DNA of 64,000 bases from NCBI RefSeq assembly GCF_022012415.1, contig NZ_JAKLTR010000012.1, positions 178,118-242,117 of the forward strand. Reading direction: 5' to 3'. The notes beneath the pieces were generated by a model. That model made no database searches. It was not told the origin of the DNA and saw only the letters and a list, made by a program, of their open reading frames with translations. The position numbers and the translations under genes were made by a program. Of the stretch, positions 9,025-16,943 are shown piece by piece. Numbering within the stretch: the stretch's first letter is position 1; each line of letters starts with the position of its first letter. The stretch comes from Terrimonas ginsenosidimutans. GTDB taxonomy: Bacteria > Bacteroidota > Bacteroidia > Chitinophagales > Chitinophagaceae.

Positions 9025-9058
9025 AATTGCCTCCTTTTTATTTTTAATAATTATAGAA

Positions 9059-9123
9059 TGAATTTACAGGATCCCTTTCCGGTATTTAATGACGATGGTC
9101 AGAGCCATATATGAAAGATGTCA
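9059..9123 (-). promoter_or_regulatory. hsp20 promoter with tandem Crp/Fnr-type sites
   Basis: Palindromic sites at 9090-9101 (TGACGATGGTCA) and 9112-9123 (TGAAAGATGTCA) are 22 bp apart. Their centres are 33 and 55 bp upstream of a weak -7 box TAAATTCA (minus strand, 9059-9066; 4 of 6 positions). The spacing is the same as in the usp promoter. The leader would be about 30 bases and holds the strong ribosome binding site. Confidence 0.55.
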
Positions 9124-9161
9124 GCGCAATTGCCTCTGTTATAACCCATCGGCTCAGTGAT

Positions 9162-10274
9162 TCATTTAATGGCATGTCGCCCTATCAAAGCAATGTGATG
9201 ATAACCTGCCAGTTTACCATCCGGTACAATTTCAACATCACCACCAGCCGCCAGCACCATTTCAATGGTTTCATCAACGGCATTCCTGGCAACAGTTCCT
9301 TCTGCAAAACGTTCGTCGATCCGGGAATTGGGAAGAATGATGGCTGGCACGAAATGCTCTTCGACGATCAGCAAGCGCGCATTGTGATGCCCGGCCTGTT
9401 TCCAAACCTCCCGGATGCCCACCCCAAGCTTATTGAAATCAGCGGCGTCTTCTATTTGATTCAGCAGATCCCGCATCCTGATTGACTGCCATTCCATCAG
9501 GTGAGGCGCCAGTATTTCCAGCACCTCCTTCGGACTTATATCGGGATGATCTCCATGAACGATCTTCACAATGTTTTTGGAGCAGGATGTAAGGGCCATA
9601 AAATGTTCCGCAAGGCGTGGTGATCCCATTAAAAACACTGGCAGCGGATAATCTTTTAACAACTGTCGCAACGATTTATCGGCGCTTCTCAGGAAATTAT
9701 CGAGATGTACTCCCCTGATATCATTCGCATCCCAAAAATTCCCAACCTTTTCTGGCAGGCCTTTTTCAAATGATGCGATATCAACCGCTGTATTTTTATT
9801 CATTGTGCATACTGATCTGCCGTCATACCTCAGTATGGTTGTATGATGCCCGTCAAGCTTCAGGATCAGAATTTCCCTGGAATCTTTTTTTGCGCGGATT
9901 ATCTCCCGGATATCAAAGTACTCCCCAATGGATATTTTTTCATTGAGAGGAATATCCATGTAAATGACCCGTTCAACAAGGGATGAGACATATATCGCCA
10001 CACTTTTTTTCAGTTTGTTGTAATCAAGCTCCGTTATAACTTTTTTCAATTTAGCGAGAATAAGATCGCTCGTTCTATAATGGTAGCGGATGCGTAGTTC
10101 ATTTCCAATCAGACCAATCGCCTTCCTCATCCTGGCTGCTACTGTCTCTTTTGATGTCATGTGGGGTTCAAAAGGCATCAGTATTGATACCGCCGGAGCA
10201 CTGGCAGTAAGGCTCTTCTTATCCAGAGGATGATTTTTGATCGTTTGCATAAACATGATTTTTTCAGATGGCAT
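9162..10274 (-). CDS. Bacterial archaeo-eukaryotic release factor-like protein (baeRF)
   Basis: A 370-residue protein resembling the bacterial aeRF1-like (baeRF) families by its general plan: an N-terminal domain opening AVSILMPFEPHM with the following helix KETVAARMRKAIGLI, a middle RNase-H-like region, and a C-terminal segment with AAGGDVEIVPDGKLAGYHHIALIGRH, which resembles the last domain of eRF1 proteins. baeRF proteins are proposed to act on stalled or stress-modified ribosomes; activity here is not shown. It stands alone on the minus strand, and its promoter has one predicted Crp/Fnr-type site. Assignment to a numbered subfamily would need a profile search. Confidence 0.7.
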   Translation of the reverse strand: MPSEKIMFMQTIKNHPLDKKSLTASAPAVSILMPFEPHMTSKETVAARMRKAIGLIGNELRIRYHYRTSDLILAKLKKVITELDYNKLKKSVAIYVSSLVERVIYMDIPLNEKISIGEYFDIREIIRAKKDSREILILKLDGHHTTILRYDGRSVCTMNKNTAVDIASFEKGLPEKVGNFWDANDIRGVHLDNFLRSADKSLRQLLKDYPLPVFLMGSPRLAEHFMALTSCSKNIVKIVHGDHPDISPKEVLEILAPHLMEWQSIRMRDLLNQIEDAADFNKLGVGIREVWKQAGHHNARLLIVEEHFVPAIILPNSRIDERFAEGTVARNAVDETIEMVLAAGGDVEIVPDGKLAGYHHIALIGRHAIK

Positions 10275-10332
10275 AAAGAGGCATGGATGAGAAACTCATT
10301 CCTGCCAGAACTGAGTAATAATTTGAACACCT

Positions 10333-10375
10333 CCAAGCTACCTTCATTTTTACCGGGAAAACATGACGCTGCTCA
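10333..10375 (-). promoter_or_regulatory. baeRF promoter with Crp/Fnr-type site
   Basis: TGACGCTGCTCA at 10364-10375 is centred 33 bp upstream of a -7 box TAGCTTGG (minus strand, 10333-10340; 5 of 6 defined positions). A half-site TGATATAAATGC sits at the 55-bp position (10386-10397). Confidence 0.5.
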
Positions 10376-10397
10376 GGAAGGAACATGATATAAATGC

Positions 10398-10530
10398 AAT
10401 GACGTTCAGTTAAGAGATCCACCCACAGTAGATCTATGGGTGATGACTGATGGCCGCATTTGGATTGAAGCCATTGTTGCTAAACGACCATAGATATTCG
10501 TAATAGTTTTTTTGGGGCCATCGGTCATCG
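10398..10530. repeat. Family C inverted-repeat element, copy 1
   Basis: The left end AATGACGTTCAGTTAAGAGA matches the end of the element at 19607 (AATGTCGTTTAGAGA). Inside, GATGACTGATGGCC (10442-10455) pairs with GGCCATCGGTCATC (10516-10529) across a loop of about 60 bases. The sequence between the arms is also recognisably related to copy 2 (GCCGCATTTGGATTGAAGCCATT versus a similar stretch near 19666). This copy has a single right arm instead of the heptamer array. Confidence 0.7.
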
Positions 10531-10768
10531 AACGATCTTTAAACTACTGCTCTTATAAGTCAATAAAGCGTTTTTCCCAAACCTTTTCGTTTACTACACA
10601 GTAGCATGTTGCCGTTACACCTTCAATGGTTTCTTTGGCCACATTCATTGAAGCCGAATTAATTTACCACATAATACATGCAGGCTGATACGGAATTCCC
10701 CAGACAGGCAACTACTGTCGGCTGATCATGACTTATGATCGCAAACATATCTTAATCAGCAAAGTCAC

Positions 10769-10811
10769 TGATCCATGTCATAGGTATAGCAGTACTATTG
10801 ACCTACCTTGA
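10769..10811 (+). promoter_or_regulatory. Methyltransferase promoter with Crp/Fnr-type site
   Basis: TGATCCATGTCA (10769-10780) is centred 33 bp upstream of TACCTTGA (10804-10811; 4 of 6 positions of the -7 box). A further inverted repeat, GATCAT-N5-ATGATC, lies at 10724-10740. Between this promoter and the repeat at 10398 the DNA (10531-10723) shows no gene. Confidence 0.5.
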
Positions 10812-10832
10812 GGGACACTATAAACTTATTCA

Positions 10833-11498
10833 ATGATCAGTCATTTGTCCTTTAAGGATCATTTGCACGAATACGAGTCATGGTTTGACCGCCATGCGTA
10901 CGTATTTGAAAGCGAATTAGCGGCACTTCGCAAAGTATGGCCACAGGAGCCTGGCCTAATGAGCCTTGAAATTGGAGCAGCAACAGGCCGGTTCTCCAAG
11001 GAGTTAAAAATCACCGAAGCGCTCGACCCGGATTCAAGCCTTTTACTGATCGCGGAAAGCCGTGGCGTACATATCATGCCAGGCATGGCTGAAGAACTGC
11101 CTTATGCATCTAACCAATTCGACGTGGTTTTTATTGGAACAAGTATTCACTATTTCGCCAATCCGCCCAAGGCACTGAAAGAAGCCTACAGGGTATTAAG
11201 AAACTCAGGAAAACTAATAACAGCTTTCATCGATAAAGATAGTGAGATCGGCAAGAGTTATGAAAGCCGGAAAGATCACAGCACATTTTATGCAACGGCC
11301 CGTTTCTTTGCAATAGACGAATTAGAAAACGAAATTGTCAATGCAGGTTTTGTAAGCCTGGAATTATCACAAACCCTGTTTGGCAGCCTTGACAATATTC
11401 AGCAGCTCCAGGATAGCAAAAGCGGTTATGGTGAAGGTTCTTACATCATCATCAAGGCGGAAAAACCCGGGTATGATTACCCATGGCACTCACAATAA
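10833..11498 (+). CDS. Class I SAM-dependent methyltransferase
   Basis: A 221-residue cytoplasmic methyltransferase. The SAM-binding motif I is LEIGAATGRF (residues 45-54), an acidic-loop region follows at ITEALDPDSS, and motif IV/post-motif is visible as FDVVFIGTSIHYFANPPKAL followed by EAYRVLRNSGKLI. The fold is that of Methyltransf_11 enzymes; the substrate cannot be told. The gene is single, with a predicted Crp/Fnr-type site upstream, which ties it to the stress island. A methyltransferase is also present in the mycobacterial DosR regulon, but I do not claim orthology. Confidence 0.85.
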   Translation: MISHLSFKDHLHEYESWFDRHAYVFESELAALRKVWPQEPGLMSLEIGAATGRFSKELKITEALDPDSSLLLIAESRGVHIMPGMAEELPYASNQFDVVFIGTSIHYFANPPKALKEAYRVLRNSGKLITAFIDKDSEIGKSYESRKDHSTFYATARFFAIDELENEIVNAGFVSLELSQTLFGSLDNIQQLQDSKSGYGEGSYIIIKAEKPGYDYPWHSQ

Positions 11499-11774
11499 GC
11501 AGTATCCATTGGCATTAAACAAATCCTCCGGTGCATCAACACCAGTATCAGCAAAAAGCGCCTGGATTGATCTGAAATCAGCTGGCGCTCATACTCAGCG
11601 AAAACAGGAATTACCCGACAGTAATCGAACCTTAATGCAACAAAGGAAAATATGACCGCGTATTGCCCGGTATGCAGAAAGAAATGTACAACGGCTTTTC
11701 TTGCCGGTCACCGTTGAACATTTGAGCAATGCAGCCTGCCCGTCTGCAGTAAGTAAGCGGCATAATCACTGGCC
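11499..11774. other. Intergenic stretch without a convincing gene
   Basis: Convergent region between the methyltransferase and the BON gene. The only oddity is a 21-codon frame at 11652-11717 (MTAYCPVCRKKCTTAFLAGHR) with three cysteines, without a ribosome binding site. I see no other feature. Confidence 0.5.
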
Positions 11775-11811
11775 AAAATAAAGGAGGCTGCTCAAATACT
11801 GAGACAGCCTC
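11775..11811 (-). terminator. Hairpin terminator after the BON gene
   Basis: GAGGCTG (11784-11790) pairs with CAGCCTC (11805-11811), extended inside by CTCA/TGAG with one bulge. On the minus strand the stem is followed by CTTTATTTT. It sits 37 bp past the BON stop codon. Confidence 0.6.
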
Positions 11812-11847
11812 GCTGACACATACATTATCAATCAAAAAAATCTTTTA

Positions 11848-12531
11848 TCAATTGCCATCCGAATCGAATACATAGGAAGGACTTTCAACACTCAGCAGGC
11901 TTTCTACCCTGCTTATACCGGGAGCAGACCATGCCGCTTTTTCCGCATCTTCCTTTTCGGCAAACGATCTTACAGCGCCGCGAAGCGTAGCCGTGTTTCC
12001 TGTTACCTCCACCGAGATCTTCTCCGCATCAACAGTAGCACTTCTGACAAGCGCCGCGCTTATTTTATCCCTGATATCAGCTGAAGGAAGCGTCGGCTTG
12101 ATCGTGATGTAATTATACACCCGCTTTACTCCCGTCAGCAGCTCAACCGCTTTTTCTGTCGCCTGCTTCTGATATCCCCACTCAACCTGGCCCTCCAGCG
12201 ATACAACTCCTCCCTCAACTTTCACCCTGATATTATCCTCCTCTATCTCACCATGCCACTTTAGTGTCTGTAAAATGGATGCTGCAATTTCAGCATCTGT
12301 TCGTTGAAGAGACGTCAACATCCCCACCTCGATCTCTTCAGCAACCGCTCTGACTTCACTTACCCTTTTTGCCGCTTTCTCTGCAGCCAGCTTTTGATTG
12401 TAGCTGTTTACCTTTCCCGATAGTGTTACTACCCCCTGTTTTACAGCTACACCGATCTCGGCAGCTTTCAATAGAGGTTCCCAACGGAGTTCGTTCATCA
12501 CGTCCTGCTGGACCTCAAGATCTGTCTTCAT
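11848..12531 (-). CDS. BON domain protein, three repeats
   Basis: A 227-residue protein built from three consecutive BON domains (about 4-72, 80-147 and 150-217), each with the pattern of a helix, then VKQGVVTLSGKV / VEGGVVSLEGQVEW / VTGNTATLRGAVRS, then a KxxAEKAA helix. BON domains bind membranes or osmotic-stress ligands and are found in OsmY-like proteins. No signal peptide is visible, so a cytoplasmic location is more likely than the periplasm. It ends convergent with the methyltransferase gene. No clear Crp/Fnr-type site is seen; only the half-site TAACGATCA at 12589-12597. Confidence 0.88.
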   Translation of the reverse strand: MKTDLEVQQDVMNELRWEPLLKAAEIGVAVKQGVVTLSGKVNSYNQKLAAEKAAKRVSEVRAVAEEIEVGMLTSLQRTDAEIAASILQTLKWHGEIEEDNIRVKVEGGVVSLEGQVEWGYQKQATEKAVELLTGVKRVYNYITIKPTLPSADIRDKISAALVRSATVDAEKISVEVTGNTATLRGAVRSFAEKEDAEKAAWSAPGISRVESLLSVESPSYVFDSDGN

Positions 12532-12660
12532 AATAAATGATTTAAGAGATCTAAAAAACCTTTTTTAAAAGCGTGGGCATTCTGTTTGTAACGATCATGC
12601 ACGGCGAAACAGAGCAGACCGATCAAAGGACAAAGCAGCGTCATGCAAAAGACCGTTCAC

Positions 12661-13140
12661 TCAGGTTGCAAACTGTCCGCTGGCATCAGCGTGTTCAAAA
12701 CGGCCGGTTTTATTATCTACTTTTATCCTGAAAAAAATTCCTTTAACTTCCCCGGTTTCTGCCTCTACAAATGGCCACTCAGCATTGATCTGCATCTTTT
12801 GAGATGTTCTCACAGGAAAATGCCTCTTATTCAACAGTGACAAGGCTTCGATCCTCCCGGCTTCTTCGTCCAATTCTTCAAAATCCCCCCAGCAGATCAC
12901 GCTTCGCCAATTTGAGAGCTCTTTTGTATCATCTACCTGGAAACATACTTGCCCGTTTTTACGCAACATGGCCATCTTCAATCCGTCCATGCTATGGCAG
13001 TAAATATACCCATCTGTATAAGCGTAGCTGATCGGAACAACATAAGTCATCCCATCAGCATGGCAGCCTAACCTGCCGATCATCTGCCGGCCAAGCAGCT
13101 CTTCTATCTCCTGTTGATCAAGTGTTCCAAACATATTCAC
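12661..13140 (-). CDS. Pyridoxamine 5'-phosphate oxidase-fold flavin protein
   Basis: A 159-residue split-barrel protein of the PNPOx-like/NimA group, starting MFGTLDQQEIEELLGRQMIG and continuing RLGCHADGMTYVVPISYAY, the usual strand pair at the flavin site. SVICWGDFEEL follows near residue 85. Such proteins bind FMN, F420 or haem and reduce small molecules; the specific reaction is unknown. The gene is single, 105 bp from the phosphorylase gene, with its own predicted Crp/Fnr-type promoter. Proteins of this fold are a regular part of low-oxygen regulons. Confidence 0.85.
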   Translation of the reverse strand: MNMFGTLDQQEIEELLGRQMIGRLGCHADGMTYVVPISYAYTDGYIYCHSMDGLKMAMLRKNGQVCFQVDDTKELSNWRSVICWGDFEELDEEAGRIEALSLLNKRHFPVRTSQKMQINAEWPFVEAETGEVKGIFFRIKVDNKTGRFEHADASGQFAT

Positions 13141-13148
13141 TGTTTTAC

Positions 13149-13191
13149 CAAAGCAACATATTTTTTCGTTACCGAAAGATGACAGATATCA
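13149..13191 (-). promoter_or_regulatory. PNPOx gene promoter with Crp/Fnr-type site
   Basis: TGACAGATATCA (13180-13191) is centred 33 bp upstream of the -7 box TTGCTTTG (minus strand, 13149-13156; 5 of 6 positions). The box ends eight bases before the ATG, so the leader would be very short. Confidence 0.5.
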
Positions 13192-13245
13192 GTTACAGTA
13201 CTGACTTTGAATGGAGTTTCCGACAGACAGAAAGAACTGTCTTTC

Positions 13246-14913
13246 TTATATAGCAAAAATCATTTTTTGGTGACTATATAAACGCGAATAGTATTCACCC
13301 ATCATTCGCCTACTGTCAAAGAAGGGAAGAACATCCCTCATTCCATTTTTGACCATATTCATCCATTGCCCGGGAGCATCATAATAAAGGGAAATGATCT
13401 CTTTTTCGAGAAGATCATATAGCACGGAAGCTTCTTTTTCATCCTGTTCGTGATCCTGCAGTGTGGAGTCTGCCGGGGGAATGACAAAGCAGTTGATCTT
13501 GTCCTGCGCAAATTCGGGAAACCATCCATCCGGCATTGAAACATTCAATGCGCCATTCATAGCCGCAGACATCCCGCTTGTGCCTGAGGCTTCATGCCCC
13601 ATCCGGGGAATGTTCAACCAGATATCTGCACCAGCTTTCAGTAATTTTGACAATTTCATTTCATATCCAACCAGTACGGAACAATTGGTATAAGTCTTAC
13701 AAATCTCGACGATCCTGTTAAACAGGGAAATGGCAGGGAAATCCATCGGGTAAGGCTTACCCGCCCAGATTAGTTGTACCGGGCGCGTGGCATTGCTGAT
13801 GATCCGCTTAAAACGATCCATATCCGACAGTAACAATTCCGCTCTTTTATATCCTGCAAATCGCCTGGCAAACACAATGGTGCACACATCGGGGTCATAT
13901 ACCTCTCCTGTCTGGTCCGCCACTTCCTCAAATAAGAGCCGTTTGGTTTCCTTTTTTCTTTCCCGGAGTGCCGCATTATCGTCATTAGCTATTGCCTGGT
14001 ACATTGACTCATCATGCCAATAGGTAAAATCCTGGGCATTTGTAATGGAAATAAGGCTGTCTGTATCCTGAAGGGATTTCATCTTCCTCAATGCTTGCTC
14101 ATGTAATTTAGATACGCCGTTCGAAATGCCGGCCATCTGTAAGGCAACAGCTGTATTGTCCAGCAGATCATTATCCGGATGAAGAAGGGATTTTACCTCC
14201 GCCATGTTCAATGAACCAAAAAAGCCAAGCCTGGCAAGCAGGGACAACGATGTTTTTTCATTGCCCCCAGGCTCACAGGTATGATTTGTAAAAACCAGCC
14301 TTTGTCTTACATCTTCCATATTTCCGAATTTTCCATACAGGTAGAATGCAAGAGGCAGTCCATGTGATTCGTTGAGATGATAGATCTCCGGGAGCCAGTT
14401 GATCTTCTCCAGCAGCATTGCTCCACCCTGCCCCAAAAGAATAGCCGCGGCAATTTTTGTTTCGGGGTTGGAGTCATATAGCTTATGGCAAATGGTCCGG
14501 GAGAGATAATCATTTTCCGGGATATCTGTTGTCAGGAAGAACACCGGCGCGGTGTTAAAAATATCCGGTGGCAGGTAGTATGCCGCAACCCAAACGTCAT
14601 GACCGGACACACGGATAGAAAACTGGATATTGGTTTTCTCCAGGAACCCGTATGATTTTTCCTGGAAAAGAACATCCATCCCCTGGTCTTGTTTTCTTAC
14701 CTGATCATAATAGCCGAACTTCCAAAGAATACCAATACCGACAACCGCCTGCTTTAATTCAAACGCACCACGCATCTGAGAACCCGCCAGGTAGCCCAAT
14801 CCACCAGCATACGTTTTTAGTGGTTGATGAATTGCATACTCCATGCAAAAGTAGGCTACACGTTTGGAGTACCTGCTGTCGGTAGTATACGGAAAGTGAA
14901 ACGGAGTATACAT
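13246..14913 (-). CDS. Alpha-glucan phosphorylase-like glycosyltransferase, PLP lysine missing
   Basis: A 555-residue protein of the short alpha-glucan phosphorylase group. Visible landmarks are the N-terminal RVAYFCMEYAIHQPLKTYAGGLGYLAG, HLNESHGLPLAF, FARRFAGYKRAELL and the late GTSGMSAAMNGALNV. In phosphorylases of this family the last motif normally reads GTSGMKAA, the lysine forming the Schiff base with pyridoxal phosphate; here it is Ser 449. Either the enzyme does not use PLP in the usual way or the group has another activity on alpha-glucans. It lies 9 bp after an hsp20 gene and is probably cotranscribed with it, linking glycogen turnover to the stress island. Confidence 0.8.
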   Translation of the reverse strand: MYTPFHFPYTTDSRYSKRVAYFCMEYAIHQPLKTYAGGLGYLAGSQMRGAFELKQAVVGIGILWKFGYYDQVRKQDQGMDVLFQEKSYGFLEKTNIQFSIRVSGHDVWVAAYYLPPDIFNTAPVFFLTTDIPENDYLSRTICHKLYDSNPETKIAAAILLGQGGAMLLEKINWLPEIYHLNESHGLPLAFYLYGKFGNMEDVRQRLVFTNHTCEPGGNEKTSLSLLARLGFFGSLNMAEVKSLLHPDNDLLDNTAVALQMAGISNGVSKLHEQALRKMKSLQDTDSLISITNAQDFTYWHDESMYQAIANDDNAALRERKKETKRLLFEEVADQTGEVYDPDVCTIVFARRFAGYKRAELLLSDMDRFKRIISNATRPVQLIWAGKPYPMDFPAISLFNRIVEICKTYTNCSVLVGYEMKLSKLLKAGADIWLNIPRMGHEASGTSGMSAAMNGALNVSMPDGWFPEFAQDKINCFVIPPADSTLQDHEQDEKEASVLYDLLEKEIISLYYDAPGQWMNMVKNGMRDVLPFFDSRRMMGEYYSRLYSHQKMIFAI

Positions 14914-14922
14914 TCAGAAAAA

Positions 14923-15354
14923 TTAATAGACAACGATCTGCTGATCTGCCTGCTGCTTTTTTGCCACACCTTTTGAAATACAAATCTCCAGCGTTCCCTG
15001 CCGGTATTCTGCACTGGAGAAAGCAATATCCGCAGTATCAGGCAACAGAATCTCTGCAATAAAATAGTTACCGGTCCGCAGCCTGTCCTGTTTTTGCTTG
15101 CCATTCCCCTTCTCCCTGAAAGCGACGATCAGTTCACCGGCATGAAAATACAACAGCACCTCATCTTTGTTGGAAGCGTGTGCCGTAACTTCAACCTTAT
15201 AGTGATGGTCGTATTCCTGGATAGAATAGGGCAGGTTGGTAAATTTTTGCCTTCGGACACGGGAAAGTTGTTTTAGAAGATTCTCAGAACCCGCTGTTGG
15301 TATATACCAACCCGGATAAGAACAACAACCGTCAAAAGATGTCTGCATATTCAT
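14923..15354 (-). CDS. Hsp20/alpha-crystallin-like protein, divergent
   Basis: A 143-residue protein with a recognisable alpha-crystallin domain at about residues 40-137: PYSIQEYDHHYKVEVTAHAS, then a beta core and the closing GTLEICISKGVAKK in place of GVLxLxLP. The start region is unusual (MNMQTSFDGCCSYPGWYIP) and lacks the common N-terminal arm, so it is less typical than the hsp20 at 8578. It is the first gene of a pair with the phosphorylase-like gene. Function is probably chaperone-like, but the divergence leaves room for doubt. Confidence 0.72.
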   Translation of the reverse strand: MNMQTSFDGCCSYPGWYIPTAGSENLLKQLSRVRRQKFTNLPYSIQEYDHHYKVEVTAHASNKDEVLLYFHAGELIVAFREKGNGKQKQDRLRTGNYFIAEILLPDTADIAFSSAEYRQGTLEICISKGVAKKQQADQQIVVY

Positions 15355-15368
15355 GATTGGTATTTTAT

Positions 15369-15433
15369 GTAAGGTACGAATGGAGGTATCCTGGAAAAAT
15401 GATCATTGAATGAATGGCGGATGACATTCGTCA
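15369..15433 (-). promoter_or_regulatory. Second hsp20 promoter with Crp/Fnr-type site
   Basis: TGACATTCGTCA (15422-15433) is a perfect TGAC-N4-GTCA, centred 55 bp upstream of TACCTTAC (minus strand, 15369-15376; 4 of 6 positions of the -7 box). The 33-bp position holds only a left half-site, TGATCATTGAAT (15400-15411). Confidence 0.5.
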
Positions 15434-15541
15434 GGTTTAGGGGAATACTGGTAGAAAATTTCCGTGTATTTTAAGACATTAAGCTTGTTAGATGGCTGAA
15501 CGCAGATCAATTTGAGAACCTTAAGCCCACCGGAAAACGCC

Positions 15542-15766
15542 TCAGCTCCTATTTCGGCCGTCTCTCCTGAACACAAGCAGAAACTGCAGCAGGAGCAGCA
15601 ATCCCCAAACAATGACCGCAAAGAAAGGCCAGTACATCATCACCTGTAACGATGACCTGTATAGCAGTGCGATAAATGTGATCACAACAAAATAGACCTC
15701 CAGATTAAGATTGAAGATCCATACGGAAAACCGTCGCTTTTCAAATCTGTGCTTTACGTCCTTCAT
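15542..15766 (-). CDS. Small two-helix membrane protein (2TM-like)
   Basis: A 74-residue protein with a basic start (MKDVKHRFEKRRF), two hydrophobic segments (LEVYFVVITFIALLY and PFFAVIVWGLLLLLQFLLVF) and a basic end RRDGRNRS. Same design as the protein at 1269-1499. It lies 57 bp downstream of the flavodoxin gene on the same strand, so the two may be cotranscribed. Function unknown. Confidence 0.6.
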   Translation of the reverse strand: MKDVKHRFEKRRFSVWIFNLNLEVYFVVITFIALLYRSSLQVMMYWPFFAVIVWGLLLLLQFLLVFRRDGRNRS

Positions 15767-15823
15767 ATAGTCCGGGTTTTATATTTTCAGTATCTCCTGT
15801 TGCTTCCTGTTAATTACTTAAGA

Positions 15824-16441
15824 TCACACCTGTTGATACATAGTAGTCTCCAGGTACTTATATAAACCCGCCAGATTTTCTTCCTTAACGCCGTCATATC
15901 CCTTCAGCATCTTGCGACCATTTATTTTTCCGGCGAAAAATGCACCGACCCGTAACATGAATCTATCTTTCAATGATAGTTTCTGATAGTCCAATCGCCC
16001 TTCCAGAAAAAATATCTTACATTTTTCAGCAATTACTGCCGGAACTGAAGATTTAATATAACCCTGCAGTTTATCCCTTTCACCGGATGGTGTGCCGCTC
16101 ACAACAAACAGTATCAACTGCCTCCCTCTTAAATAGTCGAGATGCTGGCGTATCCATTTTGTCATTTCCAGTTTTCCGATATATACACTCGACCCAAGAA
16201 CAAGCAATTCAGCATTCCTAAGCTCTTCCGCCGTACAATCTTCAGTTGTGCGAACAGTCAGGGCCAACTTCTGGTGCAACCATTCTGCATATTGCCGGGT
16301 AGCACCATATCTTCCACGATAAATGATCATACTTTTCATAAAACCCTTCTTTAAACTGTTTTTTCTCTTCATTACCACGCCGTACAAACCGGCGGCCGAT
16401 AAAACCATCAATAGACCGGCAAAAAGAACTTGTATATTCAA
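15824..16441 (-). CDS. Flavodoxin-domain protein (HemG-like)
   Basis: A protein of 205 residues from the first ATG. After an N-terminal hydrophobic helix (VLFAGLLMVLSAAGLYGVVM) comes a flavodoxin fold starting MKSMIIYRGRYGATRQYAEW, where GRYGATRQY is the FMN phosphate loop. LLVLGSSVYIGKLEMTKWI and the strand ILFVVSGTP are typical of the protoporphyrinogen IX dehydrogenase (HemG) branch. If the hydrophobic helix is not used, translation would begin at 16339. A site CGACATAAGTCC, close to the Crp/Fnr-type motif, is only 19 bp from the first ATG. Role: probably FMN-dependent electron transfer. Confidence 0.8.
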   Translation of the reverse strand: MNIQVLFAGLLMVLSAAGLYGVVMKRKNSLKKGFMKSMIIYRGRYGATRQYAEWLHQKLALTVRTTEDCTAEELRNAELLVLGSSVYIGKLEMTKWIRQHLDYLRGRQLILFVVSGTPSGERDKLQGYIKSSVPAVIAEKCKIFFLEGRLDYQKLSLKDRFMLRVGAFFAGKINGRKMLKGYDGVKEENLAGLYKYLETTMYQQV

Positions 16442-16943
16442 AATATCAGCTCAAGCAAGCGACATAAGTCCCACGTTCAATGCAAATAGACAAAAACGTA
16501 TCTGCAAATTGCATGACCGCCGTCAGCAATACGAATGATTCAAAAGGCATTGTTATCTGCAGGCAGAGCCTTTTTCAGCCCGAAAGTGAATATTGAAGAG
16601 CCAAGTACTCTATTACGGTCGCAGGACTTGCCGATTCTCTCAGCATAAGGCGATTAGTTAAAGAACTGCGGTTTCGATCAGGATAAACAGATCATATCGG
16701 CCAACATTACCTACCTTTAGATACTATCAGAACTCCTCTGGATTTTACTACACTTATTTAAGGCAGTTGCCTGCAGTCAACTGATGCCGGTTGTTTTGTT
16801 TGACCGGTTCGTTAGGCGTTAGGAAGTACTTACTATATCTAAGATCAGCAAGATCATTCAGTCAAATAGATTGAAGTACTTCGGAAAGGCTTGTTATTTG
16901 CAACACAGGGCATGCAACTATGTTAGAAAGTTCAAATTAAAAT
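16442..16943. other. Divergent intergenic region, flavodoxin / sensor kinase
   Basis: About 500 bp between divergent genes with no coding potential that I can support. It contains CGACATAAGTCC at 16460-16471, two mismatches from TGAC-N4-GTCA and sharing the ACATAAGTC core of the site at 22747. No convincing -7 box lies at the matching distance, so function is open. Confidence 0.4.

Noticed and set aside
11652..11717. 21-codon cysteine-containing peptide
   Set aside because: Too short, with no ribosome binding site or conservation evidence.
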